Positions 1-7,639 of a stretch of 64,000 bases of DNA are shown one piece after another; the first letter of the stretch is position 1, and each line of letters begins with the position of its first letter. The translations under genes and the position numbers were made by a program. The notes beneath the pieces are model-generated. The model was not told the DNA's origin, did not search any database, and was given only the letters and a program-made list of their open reading frames with translations. The stretch comes from Roseinatronobacter bogoriensis DSM 18756 (GTDB lineage: Bacteria > Pseudomonadota > Alphaproteobacteria > Rhodobacterales > Rhodobacteraceae), in assembly GCF_004366635.1 (NCBI RefSeq), contig NZ_SORN01000001.1, forward strand, positions 138,435 to 202,434, in the 5' to 3' direction.

Positions 1-2495
1 GCGGTGTCTGTGCCGCCATTGCCATCGCTGATCGTATAGGTGAACTGGTCAGTGCCCGCAAAACCGGTAGTCGGCGTGTAGGTGAAGGTGCCGTCCTGGT
101 TTACCGTGACAGTACCATTGAGCGGATCGGTATTGCCGATCACGGTGAGATCATCACCATCGGGGTCACTGTCATTGGCAAGCAGATCGCCTTCAATCGG
201 CTGGTTGAAATTGCCCGAGAAGGCATCATTCACAGCATCCGGCGGGCTGTTGGGTGCCGCGCCGACTGTTAGGGTAACTGTGGCGGTATCAGTGCCGCCA
301 TTGCCATCTGTCACTGTGTAAGTGAACTGGTCGGTGCCGGTGAAATCCGGGTTCGGTGTATAGGTAAAGGTGCCGTCCTGGTTTACCGTGACAGTGCCAT
401 TGGACGGATCGGTGTTGGAGATCACACAGATCTTGTCCTTGTCCGGGTCCATGTCATTGTCGAGCACGTTGCCAGTGATGTCCGCGTTGAATTCGACTTC
501 ATACATGTCATCCGCCGCAATCGGGTCGGCATTTGTCAGCATGTTAAAGTTTTGCGGGACCGCCTCGCCGAAATTCAACCCTGAATTCACATCGCGCGAG
601 GTCATCGTGAAGGTGATCGCGTTAGTGTCATCATAGAGCACCAGAAACTGGCTCTCGAGCAGGTCAGGGTCGATATTGTCGACAGTTCCGGACCCTGTGA
701 CAGAAGAGCCACCATCGAAATTCACATCAACATTCGAATTGTCGCTGACCCCGACATTCAACAGGTTGGGGTCATTGATCGTGATAACCTCGGCGCCTTG
801 GTTCTTGTCCAGATCGGCAAAGACAAGGGCCGGATGCAGGTTGACAGGCGTACCTGTCGCCTGATCGAAAAACTCCAGCCGGAAGGTGGCGGTTTCGCCG
901 CCCACATTCGGGTTGTTATTGCCGTTCAGCAGGATTTCGGCCTCGTCACCGAATGCCAGATCAACCTTCAGATGCTCGTTTGATTTTTCGACCAGAACCA
1001 GCCGTGCCGAGACAACTGTTCCATCTTCCAGCGTGGCCGCGTTGCGGTAAATGACTGAATCGCCAGCAGTCGCATTGTCGTTGCCGACCCCGATGCTGCC
1101 ATCCTCAGCCTCAGAAAACTTCAGCGAAATGGCGTCAAAGGCTTCAGGGTTGAAGCCGCCCTTCGGGCAATCCGGGTTGGGATCTTCGGCCACTGTCAGC
1201 GTGACTGTGGCCGTGTCGGTGCCACCATTGCCGTCGCTGATTGTATAAGTGAATTGGTCGGTGCCAGAAAAGCCGGTATTCGGCGTGTAGGAAAAAGTAC
1301 CATCCGGGTTCACCGTGACAGTGCCATTGGCCGGATCGGTGTTGGAGGTCACGCAAATCGTGTCTTTGTCCGGGTCCGTATCATTGTCGAGCACGTTGCC
1401 GGTGATGACCGCGTCGAATTCACCTTCATACGTATCATCCGCCGCAATCGGGTCGGCATTCGTCAGCATGTTGAAGTTTTCCGGAACCGCCTCACCGAAA
1501 TTCAACCCGGAATTCACATGACGAGAGGTCATCGTGAAGGTGATTTCGCTGGTGTCATCATACAGCACCAGAAACTGGCTCTCGAGCAGATTGGGGTCGA
1601 TATTGTCGGCAGTCCCGGACCCTGTGACAGAGGATCCGCCATCGAAGTTCACATTGACATTGGAGTTGTCGCTGACGCCCACGTTCAAAAGATTGGGGTC
1701 ATTGATCGTGATAACCTCGGCGCCTTGGTTCTTGTCCAGATCGGCAAAGACAAGGGCCGGGTTCAGCGAGACCGGCGCGCCAGTTTCCTGGTCAAAGAAT
1801 TCCAGCCGGAATGTCGCCGTTTCCCCGCCCATATGCGCGTTGTTGTTGGCATTCAGAACGATTTCGTAATCGTCGGAGAAGGCCAGATTGACCTCTAGAT
1901 GCTTGTTGGATTTTTCGACCAGAACAAGGCGTGCGGAAACAACAGTTCCGTCCTCCAGCGTGGCCGCATTGCGATAGATGACCGAGTCGCCTGAAGAGGC
2001 ATTGGTCGCGCTGACCTTGATGCTGTCATTCACGGCATCGGAGTAATTCAACGAGATCGCGTCGAACTTCGCTGCGTTGAACCCGCCTTTCGGGCAATCT
2101 TCATCATCAGGTGTCTGGTCTGTGTCGTCACCGTCATTATCGTCGTCTGCCACATGGGGGTCTTCGTCAACGGTAATTGTCACTTTTGCGGTGCCATAGC
2201 CGCCTTTGCCGTCGCTGATCTTGTATGTGAATGTGTCGGTTCCGGAGAACCCGTCATTGGGGGTGTAGGTGAAATTGCCGTCAGAGAACATCTTGACGGT
2301 ACCATTTTTTGGCTGGGTCACGGAAACGACGGAAAGCTTGTCGCCATCCTTGTCGGTGTCATTGGCAAGAACGTTACCTTTCACGGGCTCGTTGAAGTCG
2401 CCTGAGAATGCATCATCGTTGGCATTGGGGGCGTTGTTCCACACTTTCTTCCAAAGCAATCCGCTTTTTTTCCAAGTCCAGTTACCTGATGTCAT
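1..2495 (-). CDS. Giant cadherin/Ig-like repeat surface or secreted protein (3' part outside window)
   Basis: The reading frame is open from the ATG at 2495 to the window edge, so about 831 residues are visible and the C-terminus is missing. A GGAAAGGA ribosome site lies just upstream of the ATG. The N-terminus (MTSGNWTWKKSG) is hydrophilic with no Sec signal. The body alternates about 94-residue VCBS/cadherin-like units with a roughly 215-residue module that begins DCPKGGFN. The units carry acidic loops (NDTDKDGD, NDTDPDKD, NDSDPDGD), a GTVTVN strand, a GTDQFTYTISDGNGG strand and a TATVTLTV strand. The acidic loops suggest calcium binding. Repeat proteins of this kind without a signal peptide are usually type I secretion substrates acting as adhesins; that role, and a C-terminal secretion signal beyond the window, are inference. 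No secretion genes are seen nearby. Confidence 0.85.
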   Translation of the reverse strand, partial: MTSGNWTWKKSGLLWKKVWNNAPNANDDAFSGDFNEPVKGNVLANDTDKDGDKLSVVSVTQPKNGTVKMFSDGNFTYTPNDGFSGTDTFTYKISDGKGGYGTAKVTITVDEDPHVADDDNDGDDTDQTPDDEDCPKGGFNAAKFDAISLNYSDAVNDSIKVSATNASSGDSVIYRNAATLEDGTVVSARLVLVEKSNKHLEVNLAFSDDYEIVLNANNNAHMGGETATFRLEFFDQETGAPVSLNPALVFADLDKNQGAEVITINDPNLLNVGVSDNSNVNVNFDGGSSVTGSGTADNIDPNLLESQFLVLYDDTSEITFTMTSRHVNSGLNFGEAVPENFNMLTNADPIAADDTYEGEFDAVITGNVLDNDTDPDKDTICVTSNTDPANGTVTVNPDGTFSYTPNTGFSGTDQFTYTISDGNGGTDTATVTLTVAEDPNPDCPKGGFNPEAFDAISLKFSEAEDGSIGVGNDNATAGDSVIYRNAATLEDGTVVSARLVLVEKSNEHLKVDLAFGDEAEILLNGNNNPNVGGETATFRLEFFDQATGTPVNLHPALVFADLDKNQGAEVITINDPNLLNVGVSDNSNVDVNFDGGSSVTGSGTVDNIDPDLLESQFLVLYDDTNAITFTMTSRDVNSGLNFGEAVPQNFNMLTNADPIAADDMYEVEFNADITGNVLDNDMDPDKDKICVISNTDPSNGTVTVNQDGTFTYTPNPDFTGTDQFTYTVTDGNGGTDTATVTLTVGAAPNSPPDAVNDAFSGNFNQPIEGDLLANDSDPDGDDLTVIGNTDPLNGTVTVNQDGTFTYTPTTGFAGTDQFTYTISDGNGGTDT
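246..2099 (-). repeat. Tandem 927-bp in-frame duplication inside the repeat protein
   Basis: Two consecutive blocks, about 2099-1173 and 1172-246, encode the same composite unit: the DCPKGGFN module followed by one Ig-like unit. The same bases recur at a fixed offset of 927 (309 codons); for example the run beginning GTGATAACCTCGG is at 781 and again at 1708. A stretch of more than 60 bases around 767-831 and 1694-1758 is identical, including synonymous positions, which points to recent duplication or gene conversion. A finer period of 282 bases (94 codons) is visible between about 88 and 370. Confidence 0.9.
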
Positions 2496-3237
2496 CTCAC
2501 TATCCTTTCCCACACCCACAGCGCCTTGCGCGTGATTACACTTATGTTGGCGACACAAGTTGCCGCTTGCCGCTCAAGCAGCCTGTTCTTTGTTTCATCG
2601 CCGCGAATTCGATTAACGCGGCCGTATATTGCATTGTCTGTAACGCGCGTAATGCTGGACCTGTTCAATGATCCACATTGCGAGTGCCATTCCTGATTAA
2701 CGAAATGGCACAGTCTTCTGACTGCGATGATCAAGCTTTTGCACTCGACCGCGTCTGAATGGTTATCGCTGGAAAGGTGGAAGACCCTATGTGCGCAATT
2801 GCATTAAACAACCTTGTTATAGACAATTTTCATGTATCCTGTTCGATCATCTTCATAATTTTTCTAAATATTTCAAGCGGACTGGCATGAAACGAGCATT
2901 GATGATGCGTTTTGCATCGCTTATTGTTTCGACATTGAGGCTTAATATCTTATTTGGGCAAAATTGTGTCGCATGGCGACAAAAGTCGATCAATCTTCTT
3001 CGTTTGAACCAAGCAGGCTCACGAAAGATAGAGGCAATCGACGAATCGTTAACGAATACTCCTTTTGATTGACTTAATTAGAGAAAAATAAACTATGGGT
3101 TGTGGGGCGGCTTTTAAATCCGGCTCCCAACGCTACTTATTGAAGCCAGGAAAAGTTTCAGAAAACTTTTGCCAAGCCCGATAAAACTGAAAAGTCTGGT
3201 GTTTAAGGGATCTGCGCGATGTGGTGGTCGGCTCAGG
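2496..3237. other. AT-rich intergenic region without a supported gene
   Basis: This is the largest gap in the window, and 2790-3170 is clearly richer in A+T than its surroundings. I found no reading frame with a convincing ribosome site or family resemblance. It holds the upstream region of the giant repeat protein. Two small structures are visible: an 8-bp inverted repeat GTGCCATT/AATGGCAC (2684-2691 and 2704-2711), and a hairpin AAAAGTTT-CAGA-AAACTTTT (3151-3170) that could end transcription of the leftward gene at 3238. The base composition could reflect a complex promoter or foreign DNA. Confidence 0.5.
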
Positions 3238-3804
3238 TCACGCCAAGGTTTCGACCAGCCGCGCTTCCAGTGTGGCTACGTCAGGCAACACCTGAAAGAA
3301 CTCTCGCAGGCTTGCATCGGCAAAGCCTTGTTCGATGATATGATCAATCAGATTGGCAAGTGGTGCCCAATATCCGGCGGTGTTCAGCAGATAGATTGGT
3401 TTCACATGCAGGCCCAGTTGCCGCCAGGTCAGCACCTCGAAGAACTCATCGAGTGAACCGGCACCGCCGGGCAGGACGACGATTGCATCTGAATTGGTGA
3501 ACATCACCTTCTTGCGTTCATGCATGGTTTCGGTGACGACCAGCATTCCCAGATCGCGCTTGCCAACTTCGGCCTGCATCAGATGTGTAGGAATGACCCC
3601 CATCGTTGCCGCCCCTGCGCCCTGTGCCGCGCGCGCGACCTCGCCCATGATGCCGATATCCCCGGCACCGTAAACAAGCCGCCAGCCATGCCGGGCCATC
3701 ATCTTGCCAACTTCGCGGGCATCCAAAGCAAATCGTGGGTCGGTGCCAGCCCGTGATCCACAAAAGACACATAGTGAACGGGTCTGATCTGACATCTGGA
3801 ACAA
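3238..3804 (-). CDS. LOG family protein (TIGR00730 Rossmann fold nucleotide 5'-monophosphate phosphoribohydrolase)
   Basis: The 188-residue protein has the LOG/lysine-decarboxylase-like fold: an N-terminal CVFCGSRAG strand-loop, the VYGAGDIGIMG nucleotide loop, and the signature PGGAGSLDEFFEVLTWRQLG with catalytic Glu, near residues 112-131. Members release the base from nucleoside 5'-monophosphates, including cytokinin precursors. In bacteria the physiological substrate is mostly unknown. I take a TTG at 3804, because AGGAG sits 5 nt before it; the in-frame ATG at 3795 would be 14 nt away. The start lies in a perfect palindrome GAACAATTGTTC. It is divergent from the LysM gene, with 89 bp between. 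Confidence 0.85.
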   Translation of the reverse strand: MFQMSDQTRSLCVFCGSRAGTDPRFALDAREVGKMMARHGWRLVYGAGDIGIMGEVARAAQGAGAATMGVIPTHLMQAEVGKRDLGMLVVTETMHERKKVMFTNSDAIVVLPGGAGSLDEFFEVLTWRQLGLHVKPIYLLNTAGYWAPLANLIDHIIEQGFADASLREFFQVLPDVATLEARLVETLA

Positions 3805-3893
3805 TTGTTCTCCTGAATTGCTTTACTATCGGTTACCTAGATTGCTACAGTCTTGCAAGTGCAAGTCGGTTGCGTGGTTTCAAGGGGCGCGCG

Positions 3894-5126
3894 ATGTTAA
3901 GATTTCTTCCAAAAGATACGCTTGCGCAATGGCTTGTCGGCTCGGTTGCGGTGGTCGGTGCGGCCAGTGTGGCCTATCTGCTGATCTTTCCGTCGAATGA
4001 CGCGCCGACTGAACGCGCCGCGCCCAGCGTCATGATGGGAGAGCCAGCGGGACTTGACCTGCCGTCTGATGACACGGGGCCAGACCTGCAAGCCGCGTTG
4101 ATGGCCCCGGCGATAGAGCAGCCCCCAAGTTTCGATCTGGTGCGCGTGACCGACCTTGGCGATGTGCTCATTGCAGGCCAAGCGCCTGCAAGCAGTGCCG
4201 TGACCGTCTTGATCGATGAAGAACCTGTTGCCCAGACCGTCAGCACAGCGGCTGGGGAATTCGTGCTGATGTTCGAGGTGCAGCCCAGCGTCGCGCCGCG
4301 CGTGCTGGAACTGGAGGTCCGCTTGGCGAGTGGGGACAGGCTGCGTTCAGTTGATACGCTGATGCTTGCACCGCGCAGCGACCGCCTGGTTGCAGAGGCA
4401 GAGGCGCTTCAGACCGCACGCGCAGTGGAAGTTGACCCGCTGTTTCCCGAAGCGTCCGAACCCGCGCCTGCGCCGGTTATATCTGCGCCGCAAATCGCGG
4501 GCGCAACCCAGCCCGATGCCGCAGAAGGGCAATCCCGCACAGAATTGTCTGACTCCACAGGAACGGGCGCACCGCTTGCAGTTCTCATGCGCGCGGATGG
4601 CAGCGTTCAGCTTCTGGGGGAGGCGGGCGCCCTGGAAACACAGCCGTCATCTGGCAGCAATGTCAGCATTGACGCTGTAACCTATGATTCTGGCGGCGAT
4701 GTTGCGCTGAGCGGTCGCACCCGCGTAGGGGCTGCGGATATTCAGATTTATCTGGACAATCAGCCGATCCTGCGCGCGCGCGCCAGCTCTGACGGAAATT
4801 GGCAGGCACAGCTTCAGGGCATAGAGCGTGGTGTCTATCGTCTGCGCGTGGATGAATTGGATGATGCCGCGCAGGTCACATCCCGCGCAGAGATCCCCTT
4901 TGAACGTGTCGTCCCTGAAATCGCGCGCGAAGCCGCTGGCCCGCAGGCGCTGATCGTGCAACCGGGCAACACTCTTTGGGCCATGTCGCAGGAGCAATTT
5001 GGCGACGGCGCGCGCTATATGCGCATTTTCGATGCCAATCGCGACCAGATCCGTAACCCGGATTTGATCTATCCGGGGCAGGTCTTCGTTCTGCCGCAAG
5101 ATGCGGACGAAGGCGGGCGCGACTAG
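3894..5126 (+). CDS. LysM-domain peptidoglycan-binding membrane protein
   Basis: The 410-residue protein begins MLRFLPKDTLAQW with one N-terminal membrane segment (about residues 10-30), so the bulk is periplasmic. A middle region holds two Ig-like stretches (VTDLGDVLIAGQAPASSAVTV and VTYDSGGDVALSGRTRVG) separated by Ala/Pro-rich linkers. The C-terminus is a LysM domain (VQPGNTLWAMSQEQFGDG...NPDLIYPGQVFVLP) that should bind peptidoglycan glycan chains. The ATG at 3894 follows AAGGGG; a longer upstream frame exists but would place the membrane segment internally. The gene is divergent from the LOG gene. The exact role is unknown. Confidence 0.85.
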   Translation: MLRFLPKDTLAQWLVGSVAVVGAASVAYLLIFPSNDAPTERAAPSVMMGEPAGLDLPSDDTGPDLQAALMAPAIEQPPSFDLVRVTDLGDVLIAGQAPASSAVTVLIDEEPVAQTVSTAAGEFVLMFEVQPSVAPRVLELEVRLASGDRLRSVDTLMLAPRSDRLVAEAEALQTARAVEVDPLFPEASEPAPAPVISAPQIAGATQPDAAEGQSRTELSDSTGTGAPLAVLMRADGSVQLLGEAGALETQPSSGSNVSIDAVTYDSGGDVALSGRTRVGAADIQIYLDNQPILRARASSDGNWQAQLQGIERGVYRLRVDELDDAAQVTSRAEIPFERVVPEIAREAAGPQALIVQPGNTLWAMSQEQFGDGARYMRIFDANRDQIRNPDLIYPGQVFVLPQDADEGGRD

Positions 5127-5131
5127 GCAAG

Positions 5132-5149
5132 GGTTGCCATGGGGCAACC
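5132..5149 (+). terminator. Possible terminator hairpin after the LysM gene
   Basis: A perfect 7-bp stem GGTTGCC/GGCAACC with loop ATGG lies 6 nt after the LysM stop codon. The T-rich run (GTTTTC) starts only about 9 nt later, so this is not a textbook intrinsic terminator. It could instead be the first hairpin of the gdx leader. Confidence 0.35.
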
Positions 5150-5193
5150 TGTGCCCTGTTTTCATTACCGAAAGCTTGACCCCCGTGATTTTA

Positions 5194-5210
5194 TGCCCAA
5201 TTCTTGGGCA
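5194..5210 (+). other. Perfect hairpin abutting the riboswitch
   Basis: TGCCCAA-TTC-TTGGGCA forms a 7-bp perfect stem with a 3-nt loop. It ends on the base immediately before the first riboswitch hairpin (5211). It is not part of the known guanidine-II consensus and has no T tract. It may stack coaxially on the aptamer or protect the leader. Confidence 0.5.
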
Positions 5211-5258
5211 TGCAGGGACGGCCTTGCAAACCTATCTTCAGCACCAGGACGACCTGGT
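5211..5258 (+). promoter_or_regulatory. Guanidine-II (mini-ykkC) riboswitch
   Basis: Two small hairpins each carry the diagnostic ACGR tetraloop closed by GG/CC. The first is TGCAGGG-ACGG-CCTTGCA (5211-5228, one G-U pair). The second is ACCAGG-ACGA-CCTGGT (5243-5258). They are separated by 14 nt. The second hairpin ends 3 nt before the ACAGGAGGA ribosome site of the gene starting at 5275, which fits translational control by sequestration. In known examples guanidinium binds both loops, which dock on each other, and expression is switched on. The downstream gene is the expected exporter. Confidence 0.9.
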
Positions 5259-5274
5259 CCGACAGGAGGATCAG

Positions 5275-5601
5275 ATGCCCTGGATTTATCTTGCAATCGC
5301 TGGTGTGTTGGAGGTGGTTTGGGCCTTCGCGATGAAACAATCAATGGGTTTCACGCGGCTGGTGCCAACCATGGTCATGGGGGTGTCGATGTTGGGCAGT
5401 TTCGCGCTGCTGGCCATTGCGATGAAAACCCTGCCACTGGGCACGGCCTATACGGTCTGGACCGGAATCGGCGCGGTCGGGGCCTTTACTGTCGGCATTA
5501 TGGCGCTGGGCGAAGCGGTGACACCCATGCGCGTGGCAGCGGCGGCGATGATCGTGGGCGGCCTTGTGTTGATGAAGCTGTCAGGCACGGGCGAGACCTG
5601 A
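5275..5601 (+). CDS. gdx: Guanidinium exporter of the SMR family (Gdx/SugE)
   Basis: The 108-residue, four-helix small multidrug resistance protein starts MPWIYLAIAGVLEVVWAFAMK and has the conserved Glu (VLEVVWA, about residue 13) that binds the cation in exchange for protons. The motifs KTLPLGTAYTVWTGIGAVGAF and LGEAVTPMRV are those of SugE rather than EmrE. Characterised members export guanidinium as antiparallel dimers in the inner membrane. The riboswitch immediately upstream independently supports this substrate. The start at 5275 is fixed by AGGAGG 6 nt before it. The gene is single, with the ABC exporter 67 bp downstream. Confidence 0.93.
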   Translation: MPWIYLAIAGVLEVVWAFAMKQSMGFTRLVPTMVMGVSMLGSFALLAIAMKTLPLGTAYTVWTGIGAVGAFTVGIMALGEAVTPMRVAAAAMIVGGLVLMKLSGTGET

Positions 5602-5668
5602 CAGGGGCGCTCTGGTCTTTTCGCGGGCGCGGGCCTAGATAGCACGGGCATACAGAAGAAAGCCCGAT

Positions 5669-7504
5669 ATGACTGCGACTGACCAGACTTCTACAGCGCA
5701 AGACACCCAATCTGTTCCAACGGCATCGCAGGAACGCGCAAGCGGATTGCGCACGATAAAGCGTGTTATCCCGTATCTATGGCCCGCAAATGCCGCATGG
5801 GCGCGCAAGCGCGTTGTCCTTGCCCTGTTGATGCTGGTTCTGGCCAAACTGGTCGCGGTCGGAACCCCGTTTTTCTACAAGGGCGCGGTCGATGCGCTTG
5901 CGGGCGAGGGGGCCGCGTGGTTTCTGGCCGTGGGCGCGATCGGGCTGACTGTGGCCTATGGTGTCGCAAGGCTGATGGAGGTGGGCTTTCAGGAATTGCG
6001 CAATATCCTGTTCACCCGTGTAGGCCAGCGCGCCTTGCGTCAACTGGCGCTGGAGACATTTCAGCACATCCACCGGCTGAGCCTGCGCTATCACATCACC
6101 CGTAAGACCGGCGGGCTAAGCCGGATTATCGAGCGTGGCGTGAAAGGCGTGGATTTCCTACTGCGCTTCCTTTTGTTCTCGATCTTTCCGCTGATGCTGC
6201 AACTGTTGATGATTGCGGTCATCTTCTTCTGGCTGTTTGATGTGTGGTATCTGGTCACGGTGGTGGTGACGATCAGCCTGTATGTCTGGTTCACCTTCCG
6301 GGTGACCGAATGGCGCGTCACCCAACGCCGGATCATGAACCAGCAAGATACCGATGCCAACCAAAAGGCCATCGACAGCCTGTTGAATTTCGAGACGGTC
6401 AAGTATTTCAATGCCGAAGCGATGGAGGCCAGCCGCTATGACGGGGCGATGGCGCGCTATGAAGAAGCCGCTGTCAAGACGAACTATTCGTTGGCATTCC
6501 TGAATTTCGGACAGGCATTCCTGATCACCTCGGGGCTGGTGACGGTCATGGTGCTGGCCGCGATTGGCGTGCAACGTGGCGATCTGACTGTGGGCGATTT
6601 CGTCATGGTCAACGCCTATATGATCCAGATTACCATGCCGCTGAATTTTCTGGGAACTGTGTACCGCGAAATCCGGCAGGCGCTGGTCGATATGGCCGAA
6701 ATGTTCGACCTGTTGGACCAGCCGCCAGATGTCAGCGACGCGCCGGATGCAGCCGATTTGACAGTCGGCAAGGGCGAGGTCTGTTTCGAGCAGGTAGAAT
6801 TCGGTTATGACGCGGCCCGCCCAATTCTGAAAGGGATCAACCTGACAGTAGCAGGGGGCGAGACAGTGGCCATTGTCGGCCCGTCCGGGTCCGGCAAATC
6901 AACAATCGGGCGACTGCTGTTTCGCTTCTATGACGTGACGGGCGGCGCAATCAGGATAGATGGGCAGGATTTGCGAGAGGTGACGCAATCCAGCCTGCAT
7001 GGGGCAATCGGCGTGGTCCCGCAGGATACAGTGCTGTTCAATGACACGATTGCCTATAACATCGCCTATGGGCGCGAAGGGGCAAGCCGCGAAGAGATCG
7101 AAGCTGCGGCAAAGGCCGCGCGGATACATGACTTTATCCTCTCGCTGCCTGAAGGTTATGACACAGCCGTGGGCGAACGTGGCCTGAAACTGTCAGGCGG
7201 TGAAAAGCAGCGCGTGGGCATTGCACGGACCTTGCTGAAAAACCCGCCCATCCTGCTGCTGGACGAAGCGACCAGCGCGCTTGACACGCAGACCGAGCAG
7301 AGCATTCAGGACAGCTTACGCCAGATGGGAAAAGGCCGCACGGTTCTGACGATTGCGCACAGATTGTCCACCGTCGTGGATGCGGACCGCATCATTGTGC
7401 TGGAGGACGGGCATATCGTAGAAGAAGGGTCGCATGATGGGCTGCTGGCGCAGAACGGGCGCTATGCGGCCATGTGGGCACGCCAGAGCGTTGAGGTGGA
7501 ATGA
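5669..7504 (+). CDS. Atm1-type ABC exporter (fused permease-ATPase half transporter)
   Basis: The 611-residue half transporter has six membrane helices in its first 340 residues, then an ATPase domain. The ATPase shows Walker A GPSGSGKST, Q-loop VVPQDTVLFNDT, signature LSGGEKQRVGIAR, Walker B ILLLDEATSALD and the H-loop AHRLST. The membrane part has the Atm1/HMT1 hallmark stretches RVGQRALRQLALETFQHIH, GLSRIIERG and NFETVKYFNAE. Relatives export glutathione-derived sulfur or metal-glutathione compounds and work as homodimers in the inner membrane. The substrate here is inferred from the family only. Confidence 0.88.
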   Translation: MTATDQTSTAQDTQSVPTASQERASGLRTIKRVIPYLWPANAAWARKRVVLALLMLVLAKLVAVGTPFFYKGAVDALAGEGAAWFLAVGAIGLTVAYGVARLMEVGFQELRNILFTRVGQRALRQLALETFQHIHRLSLRYHITRKTGGLSRIIERGVKGVDFLLRFLLFSIFPLMLQLLMIAVIFFWLFDVWYLVTVVVTISLYVWFTFRVTEWRVTQRRIMNQQDTDANQKAIDSLLNFETVKYFNAEAMEASRYDGAMARYEEAAVKTNYSLAFLNFGQAFLITSGLVTVMVLAAIGVQRGDLTVGDFVMVNAYMIQITMPLNFLGTVYREIRQALVDMAEMFDLLDQPPDVSDAPDAADLTVGKGEVCFEQVEFGYDAARPILKGINLTVAGGETVAIVGPSGSGKSTIGRLLFRFYDVTGGAIRIDGQDLREVTQSSLHGAIGVVPQDTVLFNDTIAYNIAYGREGASREEIEAAAKAARIHDFILSLPEGYDTAVGERGLKLSGGEKQRVGIARTLLKNPPILLLDEATSALDTQTEQSIQDSLRQMGKGRTVLTIAHRLSTVVDADRIIVLEDGHIVEEGSHDGLLAQNGRYAAMWARQSVEVE

Positions 7505-7639
7505 CACCGGCACGGCAAAACGCCCTGCCTTTGGCACCCCCATATATATGGGCGGTGGTGGCAGATGTGGCACATAGCGGGGTGCGCGCGGCAGGGCGTG
7601 CCCGGCTGCGCGGGCGGGCCATGTGTGTGGGGGCGCGCC

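Noticed and set aside
1254..1898. Open frame of 214 codons on the + strand inside the repeat protein
   Set aside because: It is antisense to the clear leftward repeat-protein frame and arises from its repeated composition; no ribosome site or homology.
2791..3072. 93-codon + frame in the AT-rich gap
   Set aside because: No ribosome site, no recognisable domain and low-complexity composition; treated as non-coding.
7541..7554. CCCATATATATGGG palindrome before the flavoprotein gene
   Set aside because: Single short palindrome without T tract or linked regulator; too little evidence for a function.
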